From Clostridia bacterium (GTDB lineage Bacteria > Bacillota_A > Clostridia > Oscillospirales > CAG-272), in the NCBI GenBank assembly GCA_017547395.1, contig JAFYPS010000140.1:1-10367 (forward strand): a stretch of 10,367 nucleotides of DNA, given 5' to 3'. The translations under genes were made by a program, and so were the position numbers. Below, in pieces: positions 1 to 7,249 of the stretch; within the stretch, counting starts at the first letter, position 1, and each line of letters begins with the position of its first letter. The notes under the pieces are model-generated. The model had not been told where the DNA came from. It made no database searches and saw nothing but the letters and a program-made list of their open reading frames with translations.

Positions 1-51
1 ATCGTTTTGATGCGTTCCTATTTTTATTTGCACTCTTAAAGAGCAGATCAT

Positions 52-88
52 AAAACACCTATAAACAATCTACCTCAGGGTGTTTTTT
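52..88. terminator. Probable terminator downstream of the glutamine synthetase gene
   Basis: An 8-bp perfect stem (AAAACACC at 52-59 with GGTGTTTT at 79-86) encloses a 19-nt loop. It lies just after the minus-strand glutamine synthetase stop codon. Read on the minus strand the stem is followed by a short broken T run (TTTTATGAT). Read on the plus strand it ends in six Ts. It could therefore serve both directions and may also stop a plus-strand transcript arriving from the left. The long loop makes it weaker than the other terminators here. Positions 1-51 hold no gene that I can support. Confidence 0.5.
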
Positions 89-90
89 GT

Positions 91-2184
91 TTATCTTACC
101 CCAAAGAGAATGTCGCTGTACGTCGGGAATGGCCAGCATTCCGCAGATGTAATGGTTTCAAGCTTGTCTGCATATTCGCGCGCTTCGCGCATCTTGGGAA
201 CGATAACCTCACCGCAGTAGTCAGCGGTTTCCTTATTATTGCCCGTAGGCATATCGTCAAGCGAGGTTTCAAGATCTCTAATCTTGCGGTAAAGCTTGTC
301 AGAATAGTCGGAAAGCATATTGAGCGTATCGGTTTCGTAAACGCCTGCGTTAATGCCAAGTGCCTGCTTATTAAGCGCGTTTGTGCTAAGCTCGGTGATA
401 TAGCTCTGTACTGCGGGGAGAATCTGCTTTTTAACCATATCGCTCATGGTCATTGCCTCAATGGCTATTGTCTTTGCATAGTTTTCAAGCATTATCTCAA
501 CGCGGGAGCGTATCTCGACCTCCGAAAGAATTCTGTGGTCGTTGAACACCTTGAGATTCTTCTCATCGGTAAAGTGCGGCACGGCGGTCGGAACGGTCTT
601 GTAGTTCGTCAAACCGCGGCGCTGTGCCTCTTTCTGCCACTCGTCGGAATATCCGTCACCGTTGAAGATAACCTTTTTATGATTACCGTAAATACGCTTT
701 ACGATATTATGTACTTCCTCATCAAAGTCGGGAGCAGACTCAAGAATATCGGCAATCTGTTTCAGTGCCTCGGCAACAGCGGTGTTAAGAATAACGTTGG
801 GGTCTGCAATGTTCAGTGATGCACCAAGCATACGGAACTCGAACTTGTTGCCCGTAAAAGCAAAGGGCGAAGTACGGTTTCGGTCGGTATTGTCCATCGG
901 AAAATCGGGAAGAACGCTTGCGCCAATCTTCATAACGCTGTCGTTTTTACCCTCGTACGGCTTCTCCGCCTCGATGCAATCGAGAATTTCGGTAAGCTCG
1001 CTTCCAAGGAAGATAGAAACTATCGCAGGAGGTGCTTCAGACGAACCGAGACGGTGGTCGTTTCCCGCCGTAGCAACAGAAATACGGAGCAGGTCGCCGT
1101 ATTCGTCAACCGCCTTGATTACTGCGGAAAGGAAGAGCAAAAACTGCGCGTTATCCGCGGGAGAATCACCGGGAGAAAGCAGGTTTTTACCCGTATTTGT
1201 AGAAATTGAGAAGTTGTTGTGCTTGCCGCTGCCGTTAACGCCCTCGAAAGGCTTTTCGTGAAGCAGACATACAAGACCGTGTCTTGTCGCAACCTTCTTC
1301 ATAATCTCCATTGTAAGCTGATTATGGTCGTTTGCAATATTTGTAGTACTGAAAATCGGGGCGAGCTCGTGCTGAGACGGTGCAGTTTCATTATGCTGCG
1401 TTTTTGCAAGGATACCGAACTTCCAGAGCTCGTCGTTGAGATCCTCCATATACGCCTTTACTCTCGGCTTTATCGCGCCGAAATAGTGCGCCTCCATCTC
1501 CTGTCCGCGAGGAGGTTTTGCACCGAAAAGCGTACGTCCGCAAAGACGGAGGTCCTCGCGCTTATCGTACATCTCTTTATCTATAAGGAAGTATTCCTGC
1601 TCTGCACCGACTGTAGTACGTACACTTGTCACGTCAGTGTTGCCAAAAAGGCGAAGCACTCTTAGTGCCTGAACGTTTATAGCCTCCATTGAGCGAAGCA
1701 AGGGTGCCTTTTTGTCAAGCACCTGTCCGCCGTAAGAACAGAACGCGGTAGGAATGCAGAGGGTTTTTTCCTTTATAAAAGCATATGAAGTAGGGTCCCA
1801 CGCGGTATATCCGCGCGCCTCAAATGTGGCTCTGAGTCCTCCCGAGGGGAATGATGAAGCGTCACTCTCTCCGCGGATAAGGCTCTTACCGCTGAGTTCC
1901 ATAACGACACTGTCACCAACAGGCTCGATAAAGCTGTCGTGCTTCTCCGCGGTGATACCGGTAAGCGGCTGGAACCAGTGAGTATAGTGAGTAGCACCGT
2001 TTTCAAGCGCCCACTCCTTCATCGCGTTTGCAACAACGTTTGCAACGTCTATCTGCAAAGGCGCGTCCTCATCTATAGTCTTTTTAAGCGACTTGTAAAT
2101 ATCTTTCGGCAATTTTGCCTTCATAACCTTGTCATTGAAAACAAGCGAGCCGAAAAGTTCTGGGATTCTATCGGGATTATTCAT
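91..2184 (-). CDS. glnN: Glutamine synthetase type III (GSIII, GlnN family)
   Basis: This cytoplasmic enzyme joins ammonia to glutamate with ATP to make glutamine, the entry step of nitrogen assimilation. The product is 697 residues, right for the large type III family (about 700) and far longer than type I or II enzymes (about 350-470). Visible GSIII signatures are [20 protein letters not shown] (115-134), the metal-binding EQE at 195-197, [12 protein letters not shown] (315-326) in the ATP/glutamate site, [13 protein letters not shown] (375-387), and [18 protein letters not shown] (434-451). The remaining C-terminal part (after about 490) matches the extra helical region of this family. The start is chosen from an AGGGGA Shine-Dalgarno about 10 nt upstream and the conserved N-terminus. 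The gene is transcribed alone, divergently from alaS, from a promoter at 2224-2252. Family and length are very secure; the symbol glnN follows usage for type III enzymes, and some annotations call it glnA. Confidence 0.96.
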   Translation of the reverse strand: MNNPDRIPELFGSLVFNDKVMKAKLPKDIYKSLKKTIDEDAPLQIDVANVVANAMKEWALENGATHYTHWFQPLTGITAEKHDSFIEPVGDSVVMELSGKSLIRGESDASSFPSGGLRATFEARGYTAWDPTSYAFIKEKTLCIPTAFCSYGGQVLDKKAPLLRSMEAINVQALRVLRLFGNTDVTSVRTTVGAEQEYFLIDKEMYDKREDLRLCGRTLFGAKPPRGQEMEAHYFGAIKPRVKAYMEDLNDELWKFGILAKTQHNETAPSQHELAPIFSTTNIANDHNQLTMEIMKKVATRHGLVCLLHEKPFEGVNGSGKHNNFSISTNTGKNLLSPGDSPADNAQFLLFLSAVIKAVDEYGDLLRISVATAGNDHRLGSSEAPPAIVSIFLGSELTEILDCIEAEKPYEGKNDSVMKIGASVLPDFPMDNTDRNRTSPFAFTGNKFEFRMLGASLNIADPNVILNTAVAEALKQIADILESAPDFDEEVHNIVKRIYGNHKKVIFNGDGYSDEWQKEAQRRGLTNYKTVPTAVPHFTDEKNLKVFNDHRILSEVEIRSRVEIMLENYAKTIAIEAMTMSDMVKKQILPAVQSYITELSTNALNKQALGINAGVYETDTLNMLSDYSDKLYRKIRDLETSLDDMPTGNNKETADYCGEVIVPKMREAREYADKLETITSAECWPFPTYSDILFGVR

Positions 2185-2223
2185 CTTAAAGCCGTCCCCT
2201 TCAAAAAGAATTTTAATAGAGAT

Positions 2224-2252
2224 ATTATATCAAAAGCAAATGCAATTTGCAA
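2224..2252 (-). promoter_or_regulatory. Sigma-A-type promoter of the glutamine synthetase gene
   Basis: On the minus strand a -35 box TTGCAA (plus-strand 2247-2252, 4 of 6 consensus bases) and a perfect -10 box TATAAT (2224-2229) are separated by exactly 17 bp. A TG dinucleotide one base upstream of the -10 makes it an extended -10 promoter. It lies about 40 bp from the start codon and points only toward the glutamine synthetase gene. Confidence 0.75.
2236..2250. promoter_or_regulatory. Palindrome over the glutamine synthetase promoter, candidate operator
   Basis: GCAAAT-GCA-ATTTGC is a perfect 6-bp inverted repeat with a 3-bp centre. It covers most of the spacer and part of the -35 box of the minus-strand promoter, where a bound repressor would block RNA polymerase. 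It does not resemble the Bacillus GlnR site (TGTNAN7TNACA). That it is an operator is inference; the region is AT-rich and short palindromes arise by chance. Confidence 0.35.
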
Positions 2253-2287
2253 CAGAAAATGCATCTAATATTAACTAAATTTTATCA

Positions 2288-2316
2288 TTGACATATATTT
2301 TTCGCGGTGATATAAT
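2288..2316 (+). promoter_or_regulatory. Consensus sigma-A promoter of alaS
   Basis: TTGACA (2288-2293) and TATAAT (2311-2316) are both perfect matches, with a 17-bp spacer and an extended -10 TG one base upstream of the -10 box. Transcription should start near 2323, giving a leader of only about 43 nt before the alaS ATG. Confidence 0.9.
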
Positions 2317-2365
2317 ATTTTAGATGTAAAAAAATATTTAATTATATAAAAGGAAATGAAAAGTT

Positions 2366-4984
2366 ATGAAATGGACGTCTCTGAATGATTTAAGAGAAAA
2401 ATACCTTTCTTTCTTCGAGTCGAAAGGACATCTTCGCCTCCCGAGTTATCCGCTCGTTCCTCAGGGCGACAAGTCGCTTCTGCTCATAAACTCCGGTATG
2501 GCTCCCATGAAGAAGTTCTTCACGGGCGAGGTTATTCCTCCGCGCAACCGCGTTACCACCTGCCAGAAGTGTATCCGTACCCCCGACCTTGAAAGCGTGG
2601 GTAAGACTGCACGCCACGGCACTTACTTTGAAATGCTCGGTAACTTCTCCTTTGGCGACTACTTCAAGGAAGAAGCTATTCCGTGGGCGTGGGAATTCCT
2701 CACCGAATGGCTTGAGATCCCCGGCGAGCTTCTCTATCCCTCCATTTACGAACAGGACGAAGAAGCTTTCGAAATCTGGAACAAAAAAATGGGCATCCCT
2801 GCCGAGACGATTATCCGTCTTGGCAAGGCTGACAACTTCTGGGAACACGGCAGCGGTCCTTGCGGTCCCTGCTCCGAGATATACTTTGACCGTGGAGAAA
2901 AATACGGCTGCGGTTCTCCCGACTGTAAGCCGGGCTGTGAGTGCGACAGATTTATGGAAATCTGGAACAACGTTTTCTCACAGTTCAACAATGACGGTCA
3001 GGGTAACTACACAGAGCTTGCACAGAAGAACATTGATACCGGTATGGGTCTTGAGCGCCTTGCCTGCGTTCTTCAGGGCGTTGACAACCTTTTCGAGGTT
3101 GACACCGTTCGCAAGATTCTCGACACCGTTTGCGAAATCGCCGGCAAGAAGTACGGTGAGGATAAGGCAAACGACATTTCCATCCGTATTATCACCGACC
3201 ATATAAGAAGCGCAACGTTTATGATTTGCGACGGCGTTAACCCCTCTAACGAGGGCCGCGGATACGTTCTACGCAGAATTCTCCGCCGTGCCGCAAGAAA
3301 TGCAAAGCTTCTTGGAATCAATCACACGTTCCTTTCCGACCTTTGCGACGTTGTAATCGAGCTTAACGTTGGCGCATATCCCGAGCTTGCCGAAAAGCGC
3401 GACTTTATCAAGAAGGTTATCGCTATCGAGGAAGACCGCTTCAACACCACTATCGACCAGGGTCTTGCAATTCTCTCCGACCTTATTGCAAAGGCAAAGG
3501 CAGAAAACAAGACGGTTCTCGACGGTGCAGACGTATTCAAGCTTTACGATACCTACGGCTTCCCGATTGACCTCACAAGAGAAATCGCAGAGGAAAAGGG
3601 ACTTGAAATCGACGAAGAAACCTACAAGGCTGAGATGCTTGCACAGCGTAACCGTGCAAGAGAAGGCCGTAAAGATATCGGCGGTTGGAGCGAATCCTCC
3701 AAGACTCTTCTCTCCTCTCTCGCAAAGACCGAGTTTACAGGCTATGAAGAAAACGAAAGCAGTGCAACCGTTATTGCAATTATCGACGGTGATAATATGC
3801 TTGAAAGCGTAAACGAGGGCGACTGTACGGTTGTACTTGACAGAACTCCTTTCTACGGAGAGGGCGGCGGTCAGGTTGGCGACACCGGTGTTATCACTAC
3901 CGAAAATGCAACTCTCACCGTTATTGACACCAAGAAGAGTGACGGTGTATATATCCACATCTGCCACGTAGAAAACGGTACTCTTAATAAGGGTGACAAG
4001 GTTACTGCCGCTATCGACGCTGCGCGCCGCGCGGCTATCCGCCGTAACCACTCCGCAGCACACCTCCTTCAGGGTGCGCTCCGCAAGGTGCTCGGCAACC
4101 ACGTTGAGCAGGCAGGCTCTTATGTAAACGAAACCGAATGCCGCTTTGACTTCTCTCACTTTGCAGCAATGACTAAGGAAGAGATTGAAAAGGTTGAGGA
4201 TCTTGTTAACGAAGCTATCCTCGAAGGTGCAGAAGTTGTAACCAAGGTTACCGATGCTGAAACCGCAAAGAAAGAGGGCGCAATGGCACTCTTCGGCGAA
4301 AAATACGGCGACAAGGTACGTATGGTTAAAATGGGCGAATACTCCACCGAGCTTTGCGGCGGTACTCACGTATCCAACACCGCAAAGGTTGGTCTCTTTA
4401 AGATTGTTTCCGAGTCCTCTGTTGCAGCAGGCGTTCGCCGCGTAACAGGTACAACCGGTCTTGGCGTGCTTACTCTCCTCAAGGACAGCGAAATGCTCGC
4501 AGTTAAAACCGCACAGGAACTCAAGAGCGCAAACGTAAGCGACAACCCCTCAAGAGCAGCGGCTCTCCAGAATGAAATCAAGGGTCTCAAGAAGGAACTT
4601 GACGCAGCTAATGCAAAGCTTTCCCAGAATGCGCTCGCTTCGCTCGCTTCCGTAAACGTCAAGGGTGTTGAACTCTTCACCGCCAAGATTGACGGCAACG
4701 CGCAGGCGGCTCGCTCAATGTGCGACGAAATCAAGGCGAAGAATGCAAACGCAGTTGCAGTAATTGCAGCGGTTGACGGCTCTAAACTTCAGTTTGCGGC
4801 ATGCGCAGGCGCAGAAGCGGTTAAGCTTGGTGCTCATGCAGGTAAGCTCGTAGGTGCAGTTGCAGCCGTTACCGGAGGCAAGGGCGGCGGACGTCCCGAC
4901 GGTGCAATGGCAGGCGGCGCAGACGTTTCAAAAGCAGACGAAGCACTCAGCAAGGCAGAAGAAATTCTTGCTTCGCAGCTCTGA
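2366..4984 (+). CDS. alaS: Alanyl-tRNA synthetase
   Basis: This class II enzyme charges tRNA-Ala with alanine in the cytoplasm and edits mischarged Ser/Gly. It is full length at 872 residues (family about 870-880). The N-terminal catalytic core holds the typical FFESKGH, NSGMAPMKKFF and RTPDLESVGKTARHGTYFEM stretches, followed by EHGSGPCGPCSEIYFDRG and the DTGMGLERL motif 3 region. The editing domain shows the zinc ligands H562, H566, C664 and H668 (HSAAH and CGGTH). A coiled-coil linker follows at about 720-760, and the C-terminal C-Ala domain ends with GGKGGGRPDGAMAGG from G837. The start is supported by an AAAAGGAAA ribosome site and the conserved N-terminus. It stands as a single-gene unit between its own promoter (2288-2316) and terminator (4997-5030). 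Confidence 0.98.
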   Translation: MKWTSLNDLREKYLSFFESKGHLRLPSYPLVPQGDKSLLLINSGMAPMKKFFTGEVIPPRNRVTTCQKCIRTPDLESVGKTARHGTYFEMLGNFSFGDYFKEEAIPWAWEFLTEWLEIPGELLYPSIYEQDEEAFEIWNKKMGIPAETIIRLGKADNFWEHGSGPCGPCSEIYFDRGEKYGCGSPDCKPGCECDRFMEIWNNVFSQFNNDGQGNYTELAQKNIDTGMGLERLACVLQGVDNLFEVDTVRKILDTVCEIAGKKYGEDKANDISIRIITDHIRSATFMICDGVNPSNEGRGYVLRRILRRAARNAKLLGINHTFLSDLCDVVIELNVGAYPELAEKRDFIKKVIAIEEDRFNTTIDQGLAILSDLIAKAKAENKTVLDGADVFKLYDTYGFPIDLTREIAEEKGLEIDEETYKAEMLAQRNRAREGRKDIGGWSESSKTLLSSLAKTEFTGYEENESSATVIAIIDGDNMLESVNEGDCTVVLDRTPFYGEGGGQVGDTGVITTENATLTVIDTKKSDGVYIHICHVENGTLNKGDKVTAAIDAARRAAIRRNHSAAHLLQGALRKVLGNHVEQAGSYVNETECRFDFSHFAAMTKEEIEKVEDLVNEAILEGAEVVTKVTDAETAKKEGAMALFGEKYGDKVRMVKMGEYSTELCGGTHVSNTAKVGLFKIVSESSVAAGVRRVTGTTGLGVLTLLKDSEMLAVKTAQELKSANVSDNPSRAAALQNEIKGLKKELDAANAKLSQNALASLASVNVKGVELFTAKIDGNAQAARSMCDEIKAKNANAVAVIAAVDGSKLQFAACAGAEAVKLGAHAGKLVGAVAAVTGGKGGGRPDGAMAGGADVSKADEALSKAEEILASQL

Positions 4985-4996
4985 TTAAGATATTTC

Positions 4997-5030
4997 GGGC
5001 CGCGTCGCGGCGCGGCCCAAAACTTTTTTT
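4997..5030 (+). terminator. Intrinsic terminator of alaS
   Basis: A GC-rich perfect 8-bp stem (GGGCCGCG at 4997-5004, CGCGGCCC at 5011-5018) with a 6-nt loop is followed by AAAAC and seven Ts. It lies 12 bp after the alaS stop and just before the next promoter, so it separates the two transcription units. Confidence 0.88.
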
Positions 5031-5039
5031 AAAAATCTA

Positions 5040-5068
5040 TTGACAAATCGCTATTATTTCAATATAAT
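5040..5068 (+). promoter_or_regulatory. Consensus sigma-A promoter of the rpmH cluster
   Basis: TTGACA (5040-5045) and TATAAT (5063-5068) are perfect consensus boxes with a 17-bp spacer. This fits strong expression of ribosomal protein L34. The predicted start near 5075 gives a leader of about 65 nt, which contains a 6-bp hairpin (AAGCGA 5092-5097 with TCGCTT 5103-5108) ahead of the Shine-Dalgarno. Confidence 0.9.
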
Positions 5069-5116
5069 ATAGGTTGTCTTATTGTGAATACAAGCGAAGT
5101 TATCGCTTCCGAAATC

Positions 5117-5132
5117 TTGCAAGGAGGTGCAA
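5117..5132 (+). promoter_or_regulatory. rpmH Shine-Dalgarno displayed in a small hairpin loop
   Basis: The near-perfect Shine-Dalgarno AAGGAGGTG (5121-5129) sits 9 nt before the rpmH ATG. The core AGGAGG forms the whole 6-nt loop of a 5-bp inverted repeat, TTGCA (5117-5121) and TGCAA (5128-5132). The site itself is certain. Whether the hairpin forms, and helps or hinders ribosome binding, is inference. Confidence 0.6.
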
Positions 5133-5138
5133 ATCACG

Positions 5139-5273
5139 ATGCTTAGAACCTATCAGCCTAAAAAGCGCCAGAGAAAAAAGGAACACGGCTTCAGAAAGAG
5201 AATGAAGACTGCAGACGGCAGAAAAGTACTTAAGAGACGCCGCGCTAAAGGCAGAGCAAGACTCACCTATTAA
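5139..5273 (+). CDS. rpmH: 50S ribosomal protein L34 (bL34)
   Basis: A 44-residue, very basic protein of the large ribosomal subunit, buried in rRNA. The sequence begins [20 protein letters not shown] and continues with [19 protein letters not shown], matching the L34 family throughout; 44 residues is the usual length. The ATG follows an AAGGAGGTG Shine-Dalgarno at 9 nt. It is the first gene of the rpmH-rnpA-yidD-yidC-khpB-mnmE cluster. A strong hairpin terminator right after it probably lets this abundant protein be made in excess over the downstream products. Confidence 0.97.
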   Translation: MLRTYQPKKRQRKKEHGFRKRMKTADGRKVLKRRRAKGRARLTY

Positions 5274-5294
5274 TTTTGAGTTTGGCTGCTGCCT

Positions 5295-5356
5295 GAAACT
5301 TACTCCCACGGGAGTTTCAAACTCCGATAACCTCACTTAGAGTTATCGGAGTTTTT
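5295..5356 (+). terminator. Tandem hairpins with terminator between rpmH and rnpA
   Basis: The second hairpin is a perfect 13-bp stem, AAACTCCGATAAC (5319-5331) with GTTATCGGAGTTT (5342-5354), with a 10-nt loop and a T-rich end (TTTTT, then GATT). It has the form of an intrinsic terminator. A smaller hairpin abuts it (5295-5318), built on ACTCC/GGAGT plus GAA/TTC with a 4-nt bulge. I see no clear promoter before rnpA, so the downstream genes probably depend on readthrough and this element would act as an attenuator. Confidence 0.82.
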
Positions 5357-5395
5357 GATTGTAACACACATTTTTCAATCGGAAAGGTTTTCAAT

Positions 5396-5767
5396 ATGAA
5401 ATACCGCGCAATATGCGAAAACCACTTGTATTCAAAAGCATATAAGAAGGGCAAAAAGGCTGTTATGCCGACTGTAGCCGTTTATGTCCTGCCGGATTAC
5501 CGTAAGCGTGCATTGATGAAGGCAAATCCCGAAAAGAAATACGTCAATCGCATAGGTCTTACCGTTGGCAAAAAAATCGGCGGCGCCGTTATGCGTAACC
5601 GTGCAAAAAGAATCATTCGGCATGCATACAGAAATATTGATACAGAAACACCCGTACGTACCGGCAACCTCATCGTGCTTGTTGCGCGTGAGGCAATCTC
5701 GGGTAAAAAAACGGGTGACGTAGAGCGCGAATTGCGTCGCTCTCTGAAAAAACTTGAATTGATATGA
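5396..5767 (+). CDS. rnpA: Ribonuclease P protein component
   Basis: The protein subunit binds the catalytic RNase P RNA and helps it remove 5' leaders from precursor tRNAs. It is 123 residues, close to the usual 110-125. The signature GLTVGKKIGGAVMRNRAKR (54-72) contains the family RNR motif (R67-N68-R69), followed by IIRHAYR. The N-terminal part (ENHLYSKAYKKGKKA) matches the conserved central-cleft start of the fold, and the protein is strongly basic. A GGAAAGG ribosome site lies at 5381-5387. Its stop overlaps the yidD start by 4 nt (5764-5767), which suggests translational coupling. Its order after rpmH is conserved in most bacteria. Confidence 0.97.
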   Translation: MKYRAICENHLYSKAYKKGKKAVMPTVAVYVLPDYRKRALMKANPEKKYVNRIGLTVGKKIGGAVMRNRAKRIIRHAYRNIDTETPVRTGNLIVLVAREAISGKKTGDVERELRRSLKKLELI

Positions 5768-6018
5768 AGCATATTTGTATTTGGCTTATAAAACTGTATC
5801 GCAAGTATATTTCACCGCTTAAGAAAAGTTGTTGCAGGTTTACACCAACCTGCTCTGCCTACGCCGTTGAGGCGTTTCAAAAACGTGGCTTTTTCGCAGG
5901 GCTTATCCTCACAGTATACAGAATAGCGCGTTGCAACCCGTACTCAAGATGCGGATATGACCCCGTACCCGACAAAGGTTTTAAACCCTTTTCAAAACAA
6001 CCAAGCGATGAAGAATAA
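5764..6018 (+). CDS. yidD: Membrane protein insertion efficiency factor YidD
   Basis: A small 84-residue protein, known in E. coli to associate with the inner membrane and assist YidC-dependent insertion. The family motif CRFTPTCSAYAVEA is at 24-37, followed by RIARCNPYSRCGYDPVP (53-69). The N-terminal 20 residues are an aromatic- and lysine-rich likely amphipathic helix. The ATG overlaps the rnpA stop (ATGA), so it probably depends on coupled translation from rnpA; I see no separate strong Shine-Dalgarno. It is placed directly before yidC, its functional partner. Confidence 0.95.
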   Translation: MKHICIWLIKLYRKYISPLKKSCCRFTPTCSAYAVEAFQKRGFFAGLILTVYRIARCNPYSRCGYDPVPDKGFKPFSKQPSDEE

Positions 6019-6021
6019 AGA

Positions 6022-6034
6022 AAGGACTTTCCTT
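6022..6034 (+). promoter_or_regulatory. yidC ribosome site inside a small hairpin
   Basis: The best Shine-Dalgarno for yidC, AAAGGA (6021-6026), is 13 nt before the ATG. Its AAGGA (6022-6026) is exactly complementary to TCCTT (6030-6034) across a 3-nt loop. The hairpin would be weak (5 bp, two GC pairs). It begins 3 nt after the yidD stop, so a ribosome ending yidD would open it. Confidence 0.4.
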
Positions 6035-6039
6035 ATAAA

Positions 6040-7206
6040 ATGAATTCCCTATTTGACATTATTAATATACCGTTTGCGTATATTATGCGTCTGTTCGACT
6101 CCTTTACAGGAAACTACGCACTGACGCTTCTCCTCTTTACAATCGTTATCAAGCTGGTTTTTCTCCCCCTCGGTATAAAGCAGCAGAAAAATCAGATTAA
6201 AATGGCGGCTATCCGCCCCAAAGAAGAGGTTATCCGTAAAAAGTATGCAGGTCGTACCGACCGCGCTACTCAGCAGAAAATGCAGCAGGAAATTATGGAG
6301 CTTCAGCAAAAGGAACACGTCAGCCCCCTCGGCGGATGTATGCCCCTTATCGTTCAGCTCGTTGTAATTATGGCGGTTTATTCTATAATCCGTCAGCCGC
6401 TTTCCTATATCTGCCGTCTTGGCACCGAAGAGCTTATCGCTCTTGCAAGCCACCTCGGTCTTACCTATAAGGGCGCGGCTATAACTCTCGAAAACTTCAA
6501 CGTTTTCGACCAGATTAATGCAATTTCCGCAATCAATGCAAACCTTGACAGCGTAAACGCGGCTTTCCCGAGCCTTGCAGAATCGCTCGAGAGCATCCCG
6601 AACCTTAATTTCTTCGGTCTTAATCTCGGCGTTACTCCCTCCTCTGTATTCGGCGCATTTTCAAGCGGCGAAGCAGTTTCGGGCGTTGGCGTTCCCAAAT
6701 TCCTTGACGTTATCGCATATGCGATTATCCCCGTTGCCTGCTTCCTTTTGCAGGTACTCACAATGAAGCTCACAAGAAAGTTCACCTATCAGTCCCCCGC
6801 TACGCAGGATATGCAGAACGGTTGCAGCATGAAAATGATGGACTGGACTATGCCCCTTATGTCACTTTTCTTCTGCTTCTCCTTCTCAAGCGCGATCGGT
6901 CTTTACTGGATTTATTCAAACATTCTTTCCTTTGCGCAGACTGTTATCCTTGCAAAGACTATGCCCGTTCCGCAGTTTACCGAAGAAGACATCAAAAAGG
7001 CAGAAAAAGAACTTAAGGACAGTGGTTACGTAAAGAAGAGCGACCTTGCAAGAGTGCGCTCGCTTCATCACATTGATGATGACGACTACGATGAGCTTCC
7101 CGAAGTAAAATCCGAAGTAAAGGGCGCAAATCAGACCCTTCTTAACGGAGAAAAGGTTGTTCCAAAGGAGCAGCCAAAGCTCAAGGACGAAAGCGACAAA
7201 AAATAA
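6040..7206 (+). CDS. yidC: Membrane protein insertase YidC (SpoIIIJ/Oxa1 family)
   Basis: This integral membrane insertase and chaperone helps fold and insert membrane proteins, alone or with SecYEG. It has 388 residues and about five membrane segments (roughly 27-46, 101-117, 221-243 and two within 268-303), and no large periplasmic domain, as in Gram-positive forms. The conserved cytoplasmic loop with QQKMQQEIMELQQKEHVSPLGGCMPL (about 68-103, quoted in part) is present. The groove arginine of SpoIIIJ (R73) corresponds to lysine K38 in IVIKLVFLPL. The stretch between segments 2 and 3 (about 118-220) is long for the family. The charged C-terminal tail (305-388) carries the acidic run DDDD (346-349) and ends in lysines. 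I see no lipoprotein-type signal peptide: the protein starts MNSLFDIINIPF, directly before the first core segment. Confidence 0.95.
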   Translation: MNSLFDIINIPFAYIMRLFDSFTGNYALTLLLFTIVIKLVFLPLGIKQQKNQIKMAAIRPKEEVIRKKYAGRTDRATQQKMQQEIMELQQKEHVSPLGGCMPLIVQLVVIMAVYSIIRQPLSYICRLGTEELIALASHLGLTYKGAAITLENFNVFDQINAISAINANLDSVNAAFPSLAESLESIPNLNFFGLNLGVTPSSVFGAFSSGEAVSGVGVPKFLDVIAYAIIPVACFLLQVLTMKLTRKFTYQSPATQDMQNGCSMKMMDWTMPLMSLFFCFSFSSAIGLYWIYSNILSFAQTVILAKTMPVPQFTEEDIKKAEKELKDSGYVKKSDLARVRSLHHIDDDDYDELPEVKSEVKGANQTLLNGEKVVPKEQPKLKDESDKK

Positions 7207-7214
7207 TTATTAGC

Positions 7215-7249
7215 AGAAAGGTCGTGCAAAAGCACGAAATCAGCAATAG
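7215..7249 (+). promoter_or_regulatory. khpB leader: Shine-Dalgarno separated from start by a hairpin
   Basis: AGAAAGG (7215-7221) is the only good ribosome site, but it lies 28 nt before the ATG. Between them is a perfect hairpin, CGTGC-AAAA-GCACG (7223-7236). If it folds, the apparent spacing falls to about 14 nt. An in-frame TAG immediately before the ATG rules out an earlier start. A possible 9-codon ORF starting GTG at 7224 ends at a TGA overlapping the khpB ATG. How the start is selected is inference. Confidence 0.5.

Noticed and set aside
33..43. Small inverted repeat CTCTTAAAGAG at the left edge
   Set aside because: It has a five-base arm in AT-rich DNA with no nearby gene start or T run; it is too short to interpret.
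3269..4369. A 366-codon open frame on the minus strand opposite alaS
   Set aside because: It lies wholly antisense to a full-length, well-conserved gene, gives a protein with no recognisable domain and no sensible start context, and is explained by the codon bias of alaS.
4997..5030. The GC-rich hairpin after alaS as a riboswitch or small RNA
   Set aside because: An 8-bp stem followed by a T run right after a stop codon is fully explained as an intrinsic terminator.
5040..5138. Replication origin (DnaA boxes) near rpmH
   Set aside because: I found no cluster of TTATCCACA-like sites here, and dnaA is absent, so an origin cannot be supported.
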